From NCBI GenBank assembly GCA_900446925.1, contig UAVY01000004.1:806001-870000 (forward strand): DNA of 64,000 nt. Reading direction: 5' to 3'. Below the pieces are notes generated by a model. The model did no database searches, was not told the DNA's origin, and saw only the letters and a list, made by a program, of their open reading frames with translations. The translations under genes were made by a program, and so were the position numbers. Positions 19,910-30,409 of the stretch are shown piece by piece (positions within the stretch are counted from its first letter, which is position 1; each line of letters begins with the position of its first letter). This DNA comes from Citrobacter koseri (lineage in GTDB: Bacteria > Pseudomonadota > Gammaproteobacteria > Enterobacterales > Enterobacteriaceae).

Positions 19910-22006
19910 TTAGAACTGATAGTTTAAAGACATCCAGTAGTTGCGACCTGGAATAACGTATCCGGTCGTTGACTGCGCTGTCTGGAAATAATCGCCAGCA
20001 TAGGTGCTGGAACGGCCAGATTGATATAATTTGACGTCGCTAAAGTCTTTATCCAGTACGTTATTGACGGCGGTATTGAGGGTTAAATCTTTAGTCAGTT
20101 TATAAGATAACCCATATCCAGCACTGTCCATGCTTTTAGATTTGCGCCTTTGTCATCATACACTTTCTGCTGTACCGCACTGAGATTGTCATAGGTCTGA
20201 GTAAAGCGGGGCGCTTTACCGCGATAGCGGGCGCTTAGCCAGGCATTTAAATCATCTGTCGCCCTGCCAGTTAACGCGGGCATTTGCCATATGTTTTGGT
20301 GTATAGCTGAGTGGTGCGCCTTTATTATCTCCATCTTTCTGTTTGCTCTGAGTATAGGTATAGTTGAGCGACAGACTCAAATTATCCAACCAGAGCGGGA
20401 ACGATGTTGCAAATTCGACACCATCGGTACGCGCTTTTCCGCTATTGGTATAGCTACTGGTATTGTCATCAATCGAATAAGAAACAATTTTATTGCGATA
20501 TTCAGTGTAGAATCCGGTTATATTGGCATTGAACCCATTGCTATTATCGTAATAAAGTCCGGTTTCATAACTGGTGCTTTTCTTCAGGTTTTAAATCTGG
20601 ATTACCGACGGTATTGATTGTTCCCTGACCAGAAAACACCGCTGATGCCGTTATGTAACTGGCTAAGAGAAGGCGCTTTATAACCGGTTGTGATTCCCCC
20701 TTTGAGCGTCCATTCCATCTGTCATATCCCAGACCAGATAGCCACGAGGACTGAAATGACCGCCGAATACGTCGTTATGTTCATAGCGACTCCCTACGGT
20801 AAACGCCAGAGAATCCAGGATATGCCACTCATCTTCAAGGTAAGTCGCCCAGCTTTTTTGATGGAACTTTTCACCTGAACTGGCCCAGAACGACGCCATC
20901 TTTCATTCGTGCGTCCCAGTATTCGCCACCCACCGTCAGTAAATGTGATTCTCCCAGCGGCGTGAGAAGCACCGAGTTGAGAATAACATTGGTATTTTTC
21001 AGTTCACGATCGTCACCCGCTCTCCAGGCTTGATCGGGCGTCAGAGCGGAGGAAACCAGCTGTCGTCCTTTGTTTTCTGTCTCATTCCAGTTAAGAGACG
21101 ATTTCCATGTACCAAACGTTAAGGCGGTGTCATGTCCTAACGTCACTTTATTGCGCTCATAGCGGAGCGTTTTATCATACCCGCCCGTGAGGCTACCAAG
21201 CTGACCGTCGCTGTTATCATAACGCTGTCGGGATGTGTCGAGATCCATCCATAGCGTATTGTTTGCGCTGGCTTTCCAGTCAAATCTCGCGCCGATGTTG
21301 TAGTTTTGCGACTCAGTGGGATAAGGAACGCGTGTTTCTGCGGTGTCGCTCAGTGATGTAATGCTGGAGCCTTGTCGCTGGGTTGTGCTTCCACGAACCT
21401 GCATATCCAGCGAGCCAGGCACCAGGGGACCGCTTGACCAGAAATTTGCGGTTGTGCTGTTTCCCCATTTATTACTTTCCTGTAGGTTCACTCCCGTATT
21501 AATGGCCGTGCTCCACTTATCGGTGCTTTTTTTGGTAATAATATTCACCACGCCGCCAATGGCGTCTGACCCATAAAGTGTAGACATGGGCCCGCGTATA
21601 ACCTCTATACGTTCAATGGCTGAAAGTGGGGGCATAAAACTGGTATTCATTGCAGAAAAGCCATTCGGTGTTACATCCGATGTTCCATTCTGACGAATAC
21701 CGTCAATAAGAATAAGGGTATAACTGGCAGGCATCCCACGAATACTTATTTCAAGCCCCCCTGTTTTTCCGGTACTGCTTTCAACGTCCACTCCCTCAAC
21801 GGCCCTGAGAGCATCGCCAAGATCATTATATTTATTGGTCTGTAATTCTTGTTGTGAAATAACAGAAACACTGGCTGCCGCATTGGTGATCTTTTTCTCG
21901 TATCCCGATGCGGTGGACGACCATGACATCTTTCTGCAAAAACATTAAAACTTGGTGGCGCCCAGACAAGATAAGACAAGTGAAGGCGGAGAGGTTTAAT
22001 ACGCAT
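19910..22006 (-). CDS. CirA-like TonB-dependent outer-membrane receptor (frameshifted)
   Basis: An outer-membrane ferric-siderophore receptor of about 690 residues. The start at 22006 (MRIKPLRLHLSYLVW) gives a signal-like segment ending NVFA, then after two extra bases near 21925-21945 the TonB box and plug: EDVMVVTASGYEKKITNAAA, GVSIRG-like LEISIRGMPASYTLILIDGI and VIRGPMSTLYGSDAIGGVVN. The barrel follows and ends DYFQTAQSTTGYVIPGRNYW + MSLNYQF, whose last residue F is typical. Frameshifts lie near 20875, 20700, 20590, 20330 and 20110. Plug and C-terminus most resemble CirA (catecholate receptor). A strong Fur box lies upstream. It sits in an AT-rich interval not shared with E. coli. Confidence 0.85.
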
Positions 22007-22063
22007 TATCGAACTTCCTTTGGTTAAAAAAAGGCAAAGTCAATAAGATAATGCATTGAAAAT

Positions 22064-22082
22064 GATAATAAAAATAATTATC
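22064..22082. promoter_or_regulatory. Fur box before the TonB receptor
   Basis: GATAATAAAAATAATTATC matches 16 of 19 positions of the Fur consensus GATAATGATAATCATTATC and lies 58 bp upstream of the receptor start. This supports iron repression of the receptor. Confidence 0.85.
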
Positions 22083-22257
22083 ATTACACTTTTACATAAA
22101 TTGGCATTTATATGATTTTATTGAAATCAACAAGAATTATTGCAGGTTAAATTATTGCTATAAAAATGATTAATGGTCTCAGGAGGAGGCGGCCTGCGAC
22201 TGAAGATTTCCTGCTATGGTTAAGTATGTCAGGTTCATTTTTACTGATGGTGAACCA

Positions 22258-22924
22258 ATGAAACAGCCGGAAAACGTCTATCAGAAAATTGAGGGGAGTC
22301 AGTGGCGGCATGTCTGGATTGGTCGGCGACCTCCACGGGCTGTTTTTCGCAGTTGATGGAGAAACTACGACAGTGTCGGTTTGATCCGTGGCAGGATCTG
22401 CTGGTGTCGGTGGGGGATGTGATCGACCGTGGGCCTGGACAGCTTGCGGTGTCTGGAACTTCTGCACAAACGGTGGGTGGTCGCCGTCAGAGGGAATCAC
22501 GAGCAGATGGCGTTAGACGCGCTGGCCGCCTCGCAGTTGTCGTTATGGTTTATGAACGGCGGCGACTGGTATGCCGCATTGTCGGCAAACCAGCAGCGCC
22601 TGGCGAGAAAGGCGCTCGACGACTGTCAGCGTTTACCCTGGATTCTGGAATTACACTGCCAGAACGGCATGCATGTTGTGGCGCATGCTGATTATCCGCA
22701 TCAGGGTCTATGCCTGGCAAAAAGAGGTGGATTTACACCAGGTGCTATGGCGTCGTTCCCGGTTGAGCGAGCGACATGCGGGTCAGGGAAACGGCATTGC
22801 CGGAGCCGATCACTTCTGGTTTGGTCATACGCCGCTGCGTCATCGCGTTGATATCGATAATTTGCACTATATTGATACCGGCGCGGTATTTGGCGGGGAA
22901 CTGACGTTGGTTCAACTTCAGTAA
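22258..22924 (+). CDS. pphA: PphA (PrpA), serine/threonine protein phosphatase 1 (frameshifted)
   Basis: A metallophosphatase of the PP1/PP2B type active on phospho-Ser/Thr and phospho-Tyr; in E. coli it responds to misfolded proteins. The start at ATG 22258 (MKQPENVYQKIEGSQWRHVW) gives a slightly longer N-terminus than E. coli. Metal-binding motifs are visible across frames: GDLHG, GDVIDRGP and RGNHEQM, then HADYPH and FGHTPLRHRV. Single-base changes near 22321, 22432 and 22706 break the frame. The last residues GGELTLVQLQ end at 22924, one base before the convergent yebW stop. Confidence 0.92.
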
Positions 22925-23116
22925 TTAAAAATCACTGTACTGGCGAGCAGGTAGCCAGAAGCCGTCAATAAAGTCTTCGACCGGAAAACAGCCGCCGTGA
23001 CGAATCCGCTGGTCGTCCATCGAATACAGGCACTGCTGTTCAGTATTGTAGATATCCACCACAATGTCCTCACAGCCGCCGTCCAGGTAGCAAACAAAAA
23101 GTACCAGTGCGAACAT
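22925..23116 (-). CDS. yebW: YebW, small conserved protein
   Basis: A 63-residue protein (MFALVLFVCYLDGGCEDIVV) nearly identical to E. coli YebW, of unknown function. It is acidic and has four cysteines (VCY, GGCED, QQCLY, GGCF) that could form disulfides. It converges with pphA, their stop codons being adjacent. Confidence 0.88.
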   Translation of the reverse strand: MFALVLFVCYLDGGCEDIVVDIYNTEQQCLYSMDDQRIRHGGCFPVEDFIDGFWLPARQYSDF

Positions 23117-23218
23117 TCCATCCTCAAATTGTCCTGCCGTATCGATAGTGTAGGAGAGGTTGTCGCAAGGGGGAAAGGGTGAAATAAATAACCCGTCTGG
23201 CGACGGGTTCTTTTTGAG

Positions 23219-23455
23219 TCAGGCAAGACGCATGACCCAGGCATCGGACTTACGATCGTAACGGGTGCGGAATAGAACAGAGTGCTCTCCGTTTAAAATG
23301 GCGGGAATGCTGGTTTCATCATCCCAGGCATCCAGTTGCATACATAAATCTGGGTCGGATTTACAGGGAATGCTTAACGTTCGGTCCCCCGGCGATTCGC
23401 CATGTAACTCGGCATCGTCGATTTCAAAAGCGCCAATGCGCACACTGGTTTTCAT
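23219..23455 (-). CDS. yebV: YebV, small conserved protein
   Basis: A 78-residue acidic protein of unknown function (MKTSVRIGAFEIDDAELHGE), with the family ending AWVMRLA. The start at 23455 was chosen because MKTSVRIG is conserved; an upstream in-frame extension is not. E. coli yebV and yebW expression is tied to stress signals, but nothing specific is visible here. Confidence 0.88.
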   Translation of the reverse strand: MKTSVRIGAFEIDDAELHGESPGDRTLSIPCKSDPDLCMQLDAWDDETSIPAILNGEHSVLFRTRYDRKSDAWVMRLA

Positions 23456-23571
23456 CATCGTGCTCTCCGTTAGTTCGCTGATTGTGGTACGACCAGTTTG
23501 ATCGCCCAAATTTCAGCGTAGCCAACTTCAGCAAAAGCGCCAGTAAAAAAGTGCGCTATTTTTGACCGCTT

Positions 23572-25014
23572 TCAGTCGTTACCGGTAAAGAGTTTGCCAT
23601 CGCGAACCAGTTCGCGTGGGTAACTGTTCTTCAACCGGGAACCAATCCGTTTCGCCAGACCAATGGGCTGATGCTGGAACGTGACCAGCACATCATCGGC
23701 AGACGGCGCGGTTTGCGGGTAGACATCCCGCCCCCGATACCACTCTTCCGCCTCCTGATGAGACAGCTCGAATGCGTTGGCATGATGTGGATCGGCGAGG
23801 GCGATCACCGCTTCATGCTGCCAGCGATAACCTTTATTATGGCTTTCCGCCAGTTTTATGCCCAGGCGGGAAAAGCGGACTTTTCCGATCAGCGCTTCAA
23901 TCTCTGCCGGGAATAACCACACCTCTTTATCTCGCTGCCAGAGGTGCAGGTTTTCTCCCCACTGAAGTCCACTGGCGTTAGCCGCCTGAGTGATTTGCGT
24001 CGCCTCACGCCCCCTTCATCGGCGCGAACGGAAACTTGCCGACCTTATAGCCAGGCGCGGGAAGCGGGGGAATGGCTGCGGTTTTACGCAAACGGGCGAC
24101 AAAGAAACCTTCGCAGTCGTAAATCTGCGGGAAAACGTGTAAAAAACCCTCTGCCGTCAGCGCGCGCTCCGCCTCCGGGAACAGATCGCCTAAAGGCAAA
24201 AATTCAACCGCTTCCGGGTAGGTCTCTTTCAGCCACAAGCAGACGGACTCATTCTCCTCGCGATTTAGCGTGCAGGTGGAGTAGACCAGCGTACCGCCAG
24301 GGCGCAGCGCGTGAAATGCGCTGTCGATTAGTTCCCGCTGTGTGGCGGCAATATCCAGGTTGCTTTCGACAGACCAGTTTTTAAGCGCGTCGGGATCTTT
24401 GCGCACCACGCCTTCACCTGAACAGGGCGCGTCCAGCAAGATACGCGTCGAATATCTCCGGGAGCGCGGCGCCGAAGACGCGGCCATCAAAATGGGTCAG
24501 GGCAACATTACTGATCCCACAGCGGCTGATGTTGGCGTGCAGCACTTTGACCCGGCTGGCGGAGAATTCATTCGCCAGAATGGCGCCCCTGATTATTCAT
24601 CCGCGCGGCGATCTGGGTGGTTTTCGAACCCGGCGCGGCAGCAACATCCATAATGCGTTCTGGCGTATTCCCTTCAGCAAACAGCGCGGCGACCGGCAAC
24701 ATTGAGCTGGCCTCCTGAATATAAAACAGGCCGCTCAGATGTTCGGCGGTGCTGCCCAGCGGCAACGATTCTTCATCATCGCGTTCGATCCAGAAACCTT
24801 CCTCGCACCAGGGAACAGGCGTCAGCGACCAGCCATAGGGCGCCGTCAGGGCAAGAAAGTCGGTCACAGAAATTTTTAGCGTATTCACGCGAATGCTGCG
24901 ACGTAACGGGCGCTGGCAGGCGGCGAGGAAATCGTCAAAAGAGAGTGTCGAAGGCATTGCTTCGCGCATTTGCGTCAGAAAGGCATCAGGGAAATAAACA
25001 GCGTGTTGAGCCAC
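23572..25014 (-). CDS. rsmF: RsmF (YebU), 16S rRNA m5C1407 methyltransferase (frameshifted)
   Basis: RsmF methylates cytosine 1407 of 16S rRNA with S-adenosylmethionine. The GTG start at 25014 ([20 protein letters not shown]) follows the family. Motifs of the NOL1/NOP2/Sun fold are visible in pieces: [23 protein letters not shown] [33 protein letters not shown] with a catalytic-region cysteine, and [11 protein letters not shown] with the second. Single extra bases near 24585, 24455-24490 and 23955-24005 break it. The span is 480 codons plus three bases. The C-terminal RNA-binding PUA-like part ends [16 protein letters not shown]. Confidence 0.92.
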
Positions 25015-25091
25015 TTGGGTACCCACCGGCAATAAAACAGGCGCGCAGTGTAGCATAAATGCTCCGGCGCGAGCACGCCGGAGCGGGGGAG

Positions 25092-27727
25092 TTAACGTGG
25101 CAGGGCGGTGCCCCATTCGCGCCACTCTTTCGGTTCGCTTTCCAGCAGCAGGAAGTGTTTACCCCGCCTGCGCCTTCCGGCGCTAGCGGCGTCCCTGGCG
25201 GGGTTGCAAACGCGATGCCGCCGCGAATGAATTGATTGAAGGTGCCGGTTTTCACCACGCCGCCGGTCAGGCCAAAGTCCAGACTGTAGCCGGAGGCCAG
25301 CCAGAAGACGGAGTTATTACGCACCAGATGCTGATAACGCTGGCTGATGCGCATAGCAATCATCACGCGGTCAGACAGCGAACCTAACGTCATTCCCGTT
25401 ACCGTGCCCACTTCGATACCTCTGAACAGCACTGGCGTGCCGATGTTCAGCGAACCTGCCTCAGGAGCCTCCACGACGATGCTCAGACCATCAAGATAGC
25501 GCGAGTCGGAAATGGTTGCTTCCTGCAATTCGAAATCACGACGCGGATTGCCGCGTCCGGGCTCCACGTTAATGTAGGGCTGCAAAATCGTATCGAGATG
25601 CTCCACGCCCGCGGCGGAGATTTGCGGCGTGATCCACCGAGAAACGCGTACCGCTTCGGGCAAAGGTCTGGACATACTCCGGGTAGAGCACCGCTTTCGC
25701 CTGGACCTCATTGCGCGCGGTAATCAGCTCCAGCGTCTGGATCTGGCCGATGTCGATGCCGAGATAACGAATCGGCATACCCGCCGCGAGTTTACCGGCG
25801 TCAAAGGCGTGCAGGGTGATTTGCCCACCCACCGCGCGGGCGGCGGTTTCCGAGGCGTAGAGTATTCGTTTGTCGCCTTTACGCTGGCTGGCGCTTGCGC
25901 CGCTCAGATTATCGAAACTGATAGCGCCTTTCAGCGCACGCGACAGGGGAGAGGCCTGCACGGTCAGGCCGCTGCCGTTAAGCTGTACCTTCGCCCCGCC
26001 TTCCGCCCAGAATACGCTGTTGCTGGTTAACAGGTTGCGGTATTCCGGTTTGATATGCAGATCGATATCAAAGGCGTTAGCGCGTGGGCGCACGGTGATC
26101 ACTTCACCTACCTCAAACTTACGGTACAGCACCACTGACCCGTTTGTACATCCGGGAGCGTTTCAGCAGTGAGGCTCACCGTGGTCGTGGGGAGGTCGCT
26201 GAGGCTGTTTTCCACGGCCTTTTCCAGATTGGCGTACAGCGGGTAGCTGGATTTCATTTCGCCTTTTGTGCCGGGCAAAATACGAATGCCGCCGCTCACC
26301 CACTCGCTGGCGCTGGCGCCGAGAAACTCCACGCCGTCGAGACCGACTTTGATATCCACGCGACTGTTGACCACAAATTTGCTGTCACCCTGAATCAGGG
26401 CGCGATGTTGCGGATCGATAGCCACCGTGAACGCAACGCCTTTACTGGATAACTTACGTTCAATGACCTGGCCCACCTGCACGCCATGCAGAACCAGCGG
26501 TTGACCGGCGTCAATACCGTAGCTTTCCGGGGCGGTCAGGGTTAACGTCAGCGCATTTGGTTCATGGAGCAGGGCTTCTTCGCCAGGCACCACGACGAAT
26601 TCACTGCGCGGTTCGCCTTCGCCTGGCACCAGTTCAAACGTTTTGCCGGTCAAAAGCGAACTGATACTGGCATCGCTCAGCGACAGCTTTGGACTGCGCA
26701 GCTCAATACGCGTCTTATCACGCAGGAGTGTTACCACGCTGGGGTCAACCGTCATTTCGCCCGTGACTTTCCCGCCGGGGTTGAGCGTTAATTTGGTGAG
26801 CTCGCCCACTTCAAGCCCCTGATACATCAGCGGCGTGGAGTCGGCTTTCAGGCCGTCGCCGCTGGGAAGTTCAAGTTTGACGATGACGCCGCGCTGGCTA
26901 TGGGCTAAATCTTCGTAGAGGCCAAATGCGTCATCTGCGGTTGCAGGCTGCGAATCGTCGGGCGAGTCAAACGCGATTGCGCCATTTACCAGCGCCGCCA
27001 GACTCTCCAGCTTCACCTTCGCGCCGCTAAGGCTGACATCCGCATTGACGCCGGAGACATTCCAGAAACGGCTGCCTTTTTTCACCAGGCTGGTGAAGCG
27101 ACGCTCAATCAGTACGTCAATGGTGACGCCCTGTTTGTTGGGATTGATGGCATAGTCATATACCCGACCCACCGGAATTTTGCGGAAATAGACCAGCGAC
27201 CCGCTGTTAAGAGAGCCGAGGTCAGGCGCGTGAAGATGGATCATCAGGTCGCCGTTGTCCAGACGGTATTTCGGCTGGGTATCAAGCGCGACAAAGTGAT
27301 CTTTCTCGGCCCCTTTGCCGGGCATCATGCCGATATAGTTCCCGCCGACCAGCGCGTCCAGACCCGAAACGCCCGCCAGCGACGCTTTTGGCGTCACCAG
27401 CCAGAACTGGGTCTCCTCGCGCAAGGCATCTTTCATGTTTGACTTAATACTGACGCGCACTTCTATCTTGCGCAGGTCTTTACTCAGGCTGATGTCCTGC
27501 ACCGTACCCACTTCAACGCCCTGGTAGCGCACAGGCGTCCGCCCCGGAACAATGCCATCCGCCGACATAAAGTCGATCGTCACGGTGTTGCCGCGATCTT
27601 CATAACTTCCCCAAATCAGCCAGCCTGCGATCATCAACGCGATAAACGGCAGCAGCCAGAAAGGGGAAATACGACGTTTTGTTTTTATCTGCGCTTCAGT
27701 CGGCGAAGCAGGCGTTTCCTGACTCAT
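25092..27727 (-). CDS. letB: LetB (YebT), MCE-family lipid-transport tunnel (frameshifted)
   Basis: LetB forms a stack of seven MCE rings that bridges the periplasm and moves lipids between inner and outer membrane. The start at 27727 ([20 protein letters not shown]) is followed by one membrane span ([17 protein letters not shown]) and repeated MCE units, each with the signature V-x-Y-x-G-V-x-V-G ([70 protein letters not shown]). Frameshifts near 26125, 25630 and 25160 split the last third. The stop is at 25092. It overlaps letA by 32 bp. Confidence 0.93.
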
Positions 27728-28979
27728 GTGCATCCCAAAGTAAGCGGCTATCCAGCCATTCCACTGCAAGAATAGTCAATATTACCGCTGCGCCGAAATA
27801 AAACGCAGCCGGTCCCATAGTAAAAGCGAGTATCTGATCGCGATTAATCAGCGACATCGTTAACGAAATAACAAAGAGATCCAGCATGGACCAACGGCCG
27901 ATCCAGGTCACCATCCGTAGCAGCAGGATGCGCGTACGCAGCCCTTGCTCACATTTGAAATGGATGCTGAGCAGCAGTGTAAACATCACAATAACTTTGG
28001 TAAATGGCACCAGAATACTGGCGATAAAGACCACGGCCGCCACGGCGATATTGCTGTTCGCCAGTGACATAATGCCCGACAAAATCGTGTCCTCCTGACG
28101 CCCGCCATTCACATAAATAATGGATATCGGCATCAGGTTTGCGGGCAGCAGCAGGACGACAGAGGCCAGCAGCGCCGCCCAGCATTTCTGTATGCTCTGA
28201 TTTCTGCGCAGGCGCAGCGGGATATGACAACGGGGGCAACGTCCCCGTGAGTCAGGATAACCGGTGAAGTGGCATCCGAGACAGACGCGAAGTTTTTCGT
28301 CCGGGCGTCGGGCGGGGCGTTGTGGGTAAAAGCGCTCCCAGAGTTGCTCCACATTGAGATGCGACAGCGTCAGAATACTGAGGATCACCAGCGCCACAAA
28401 GGCGTAAAGCCCCAGGCCGGGTTGCAGGAAGGCGTAATCCTGCACTTTGATCGAGGCGACCCCAATGCCGACCAGATAAATGTCGAGCATCACCCACTCT
28501 TTGAGCCTCTCCAGCATCAGCAATACCGGACGCAGATTCATGCCGAGAATATTACCGAACCATAGATAAGCAATGGCGGTGACCAGAATTAACGGCGCGC
28601 CCGCCACGCAAAAGAGCACCATGGCGGCCGTAAGTGGATCGCCTTGCCTGGTCATCTGCCAGATGCCCTGCATCACGTTGGCGTCAATACGCACCCCTAA
28701 CAGCCAGATACGCAATAGTGGTTCGCCCCAGGCAAAGGGCATCAGCAGCAGCATCGTAACGGCCAGCGCCGCCAGACGCGTCAGCGACCAGTCGCGTCCA
28801 TCGCGAATTTTGGCCTGGCAACGCGGGCAATATGCGCTCTGGTGCGATTGCATTTTCGGCAGGCTAAACAGCATGTCGCATTGGGGACAGCGCTGATAAT
28901 GGGCGCGGGGCAACGCTTCACTGATAGACCAGACCGTTATTCTCTTTGTTGGCGTGAGTCGCGGGGTGTTCAGGGCCAT
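27696..28979 (-). CDS. letA: LetA (YebS), inner-membrane partner of LetB (PqiA family)
   Basis: LetA is a polytopic PqiA-domain protein that works with LetB in phospholipid movement. The 427-residue protein is intact. Two zinc-ribbon-like pairs are visible, CPQCDMLF with CPRCQAKI near residues 33-58 and CLGCHFTG with CPRCHIPL near 232-250, each before a set of about four membrane spans ([47 protein letters not shown]). The 3' end overlaps the letB start by 32 bp, which implies coupled translation. Confidence 0.94.
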   Translation of the reverse strand: MALNTPRLTPTKRITVWSISEALPRAHYQRCPQCDMLFSLPKMQSHQSAYCPRCQAKIRDGRDWSLTRLAALAVTMLLLMPFAWGEPLLRIWLLGVRIDANVMQGIWQMTRQGDPLTAAMVLFCVAGAPLILVTAIAYLWFGNILGMNLRPVLLMLERLKEWVMLDIYLVGIGVASIKVQDYAFLQPGLGLYAFVALVILSILTLSHLNVEQLWERFYPQRPARRPDEKLRVCLGCHFTGYPDSRGRCPRCHIPLRLRRNQSIQKCWAALLASVVLLLPANLMPISIIYVNGGRQEDTILSGIMSLANSNIAVAAVVFIASILVPFTKVIVMFTLLLSIHFKCEQGLRTRILLLRMVTWIGRWSMLDLFVISLTMSLINRDQILAFTMGPAAFYFGAAVILTILAVEWLDSRLLWDAHESGNACFAD

Positions 28980-29108
28980 GTATCGTGAATCAAAGTGTTA
29001 GATTAATGTAATCTTAACTCATGACGGGAATGATCTTGAGCATTAACGCATTTAATGCTTATTTTAATAGGCTGTAGTTTTAGAGTAAGACAACTAAGTG
29101 ACTATATA

Positions 29109-29606
29109 ATGAGCAAAACAGAGCTATACGCGGATCTTAACCGCGACTTTCAGGCAGTAATGGCAGGTGAAACCAGTTTTCTCGCTACCCTGGCAAATAC
29201 CAGCGCGCTGCTGTTTGAGCGCCTTTCGGGCGTCAACTGGGCGGGGTTCTATCTGCTGGAAAACGACACGCTGGTGCTGGGGCCGTTCCAGGGGAAACTC
29301 GCCTGTGTGCGGATCCCGGTTGGACGCGGCGTCTGTGGTACGGCGGTCGCGCAGAACCAGGTGCAGCGCATCGAGGACGTTCATGCGTTTGACGGACACA
29401 TCGCCTGCGATAGCGCCAGCAATGCTGAAATTGTGCTGCCTCTGACGGTAGACAATCAGATAATCGGCGTGTTGGACATTGATAGCACGGTATTTGGCCG
29501 CTTTACCGAAGAGGATGAGCAAGGCCTGCGTGAGCTTGTCGCGCGGCTTGAAACCGTGCTTGCAACGACGGATTACAAAAAATTCTTTGCGACCGTTGCA
29601 GGATAA
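29109..29606 (+). CDS. msrC: MsrC (YebR), free-methionine (R)-sulfoxide reductase
   Basis: A GAF-domain reductase that returns free Met-(R)-sulfoxide to methionine. From ATG 29109 (MSKTELYADLNRDFQAVMAG) it has 165 residues, the family length. Catalytic cysteines are seen in GKLACVRIPVGRGVCGTAVA and FDGHIACDSASN, and GVLDIDSTVFGRF closes the GAF fold. The open frame extends to 29055, but the conserved start is 29109. Divergent from letA; intact. Confidence 0.94.
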   Translation: MSKTELYADLNRDFQAVMAGETSFLATLANTSALLFERLSGVNWAGFYLLENDTLVLGPFQGKLACVRIPVGRGVCGTAVAQNQVQRIEDVHAFDGHIACDSASNAEIVLPLTVDNQIIGVLDIDSTVFGRFTEEDEQGLRELVARLETVLATTDYKKFFATVAG

Positions 29607-29703
29607 TCAACGGATAACGTAGCAATTACTGATGGCGTCATTATAATGACGCCTGTTCATGCCTGCGGCTTGTTGGCTACGTCCGTTGTAATCAGGAAAT
29701 TTC

Positions 29704-30390
29704 ATGGAAAATCAACCTAAGTTGAATAGCAGTAAAGAAGTTATCGCGTTTCTGGCCGAACGTTTTCCACAGTGTTTTAGTGCGGAAGGCGAAGCGCGCC
29801 CGCTGAAAATTGGCATTTTTCAGGATCTGGTAGAGCGTGTTGAGGGCGAAATGAACCTCAGCAAGACACAACTTCGTTCCGCTTTACGTCTTTATACTTC
29901 AAGCTGGCGTTACCTGTACGGCGTTAAGCCGGGCGCAACGCGTGTTGATCTCGACGGCAACCCTTGCGGTGAGCTGGATGAGCAGCACGTTGAACATGCG
30001 CGTAAGCAGCTTGAAGAAGCGAAAGCACGCGTCCAGGCGCAACGTGCGGAACAGCAGGCGAAAAAACGCGAAGCTGCCGCTGCGGCAGGCGAAAAAGAAG
30101 ACGCTCCGCGCCGTGAGCGTAAACCGCGTCCTGCGCCACGTCGTAAAGAGACGACTCCGCGTACTCCTCGCGCTGAAAAACCGGCGGCTAAAGCACCACG
30201 CGCACCACGCGAAGAACAGCATACCCCGGTGTCTGATATTTCAGCGCTGACGGTAGGGCAGTCACTGAAGGTGAAAGCAGGCAACAATGCGATGGATGCC
30301 ACCGTATTAGAAGTCACCAAAGATGGCGTCCGTGTACAGCTGAATTCGGGTATGTCTTTGATTGTACGCGCAGAACACCTGGTGTTCTGA
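29704..30390 (+). CDS. proQ: ProQ, RNA chaperone
   Basis: A FinO/ProQ-family RNA-binding protein that stabilises many sRNAs and mRNA 3' ends; first found through effects on ProP. At 228 residues it is four shorter than E. coli ProQ, the difference lying in the basic linker. Order: FinO-like domain to about residue 120 ([20 protein letters not shown]), a Lys/Arg/Pro-rich linker (about 130-175), and a C-terminal Tudor-like domain ([20 protein letters not shown]). prc follows after 19 bp, so proQ-prc is an operon. Intact. Confidence 0.95.
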   Translation: MENQPKLNSSKEVIAFLAERFPQCFSAEGEARPLKIGIFQDLVERVEGEMNLSKTQLRSALRLYTSSWRYLYGVKPGATRVDLDGNPCGELDEQHVEHARKQLEEAKARVQAQRAEQQAKKREAAAAAGEKEDAPRRERKPRPAPRRKETTPRTPRAEKPAAKAPRAPREEQHTPVSDISALTVGQSLKVKAGNNAMDATVLEVTKDGVRVQLNSGMSLIVRAEHLVF

Positions 30391-30409
30391 AACGGAGGCC
30401 AGGCCTGGC

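Noticed and set aside
19148..22250. A prophage or insertion sequence in the accessory interval
   Set aside because: Apart from the small ribbon-helix-helix-like protein I see no integrase, transposase, terminal repeats or attachment site.
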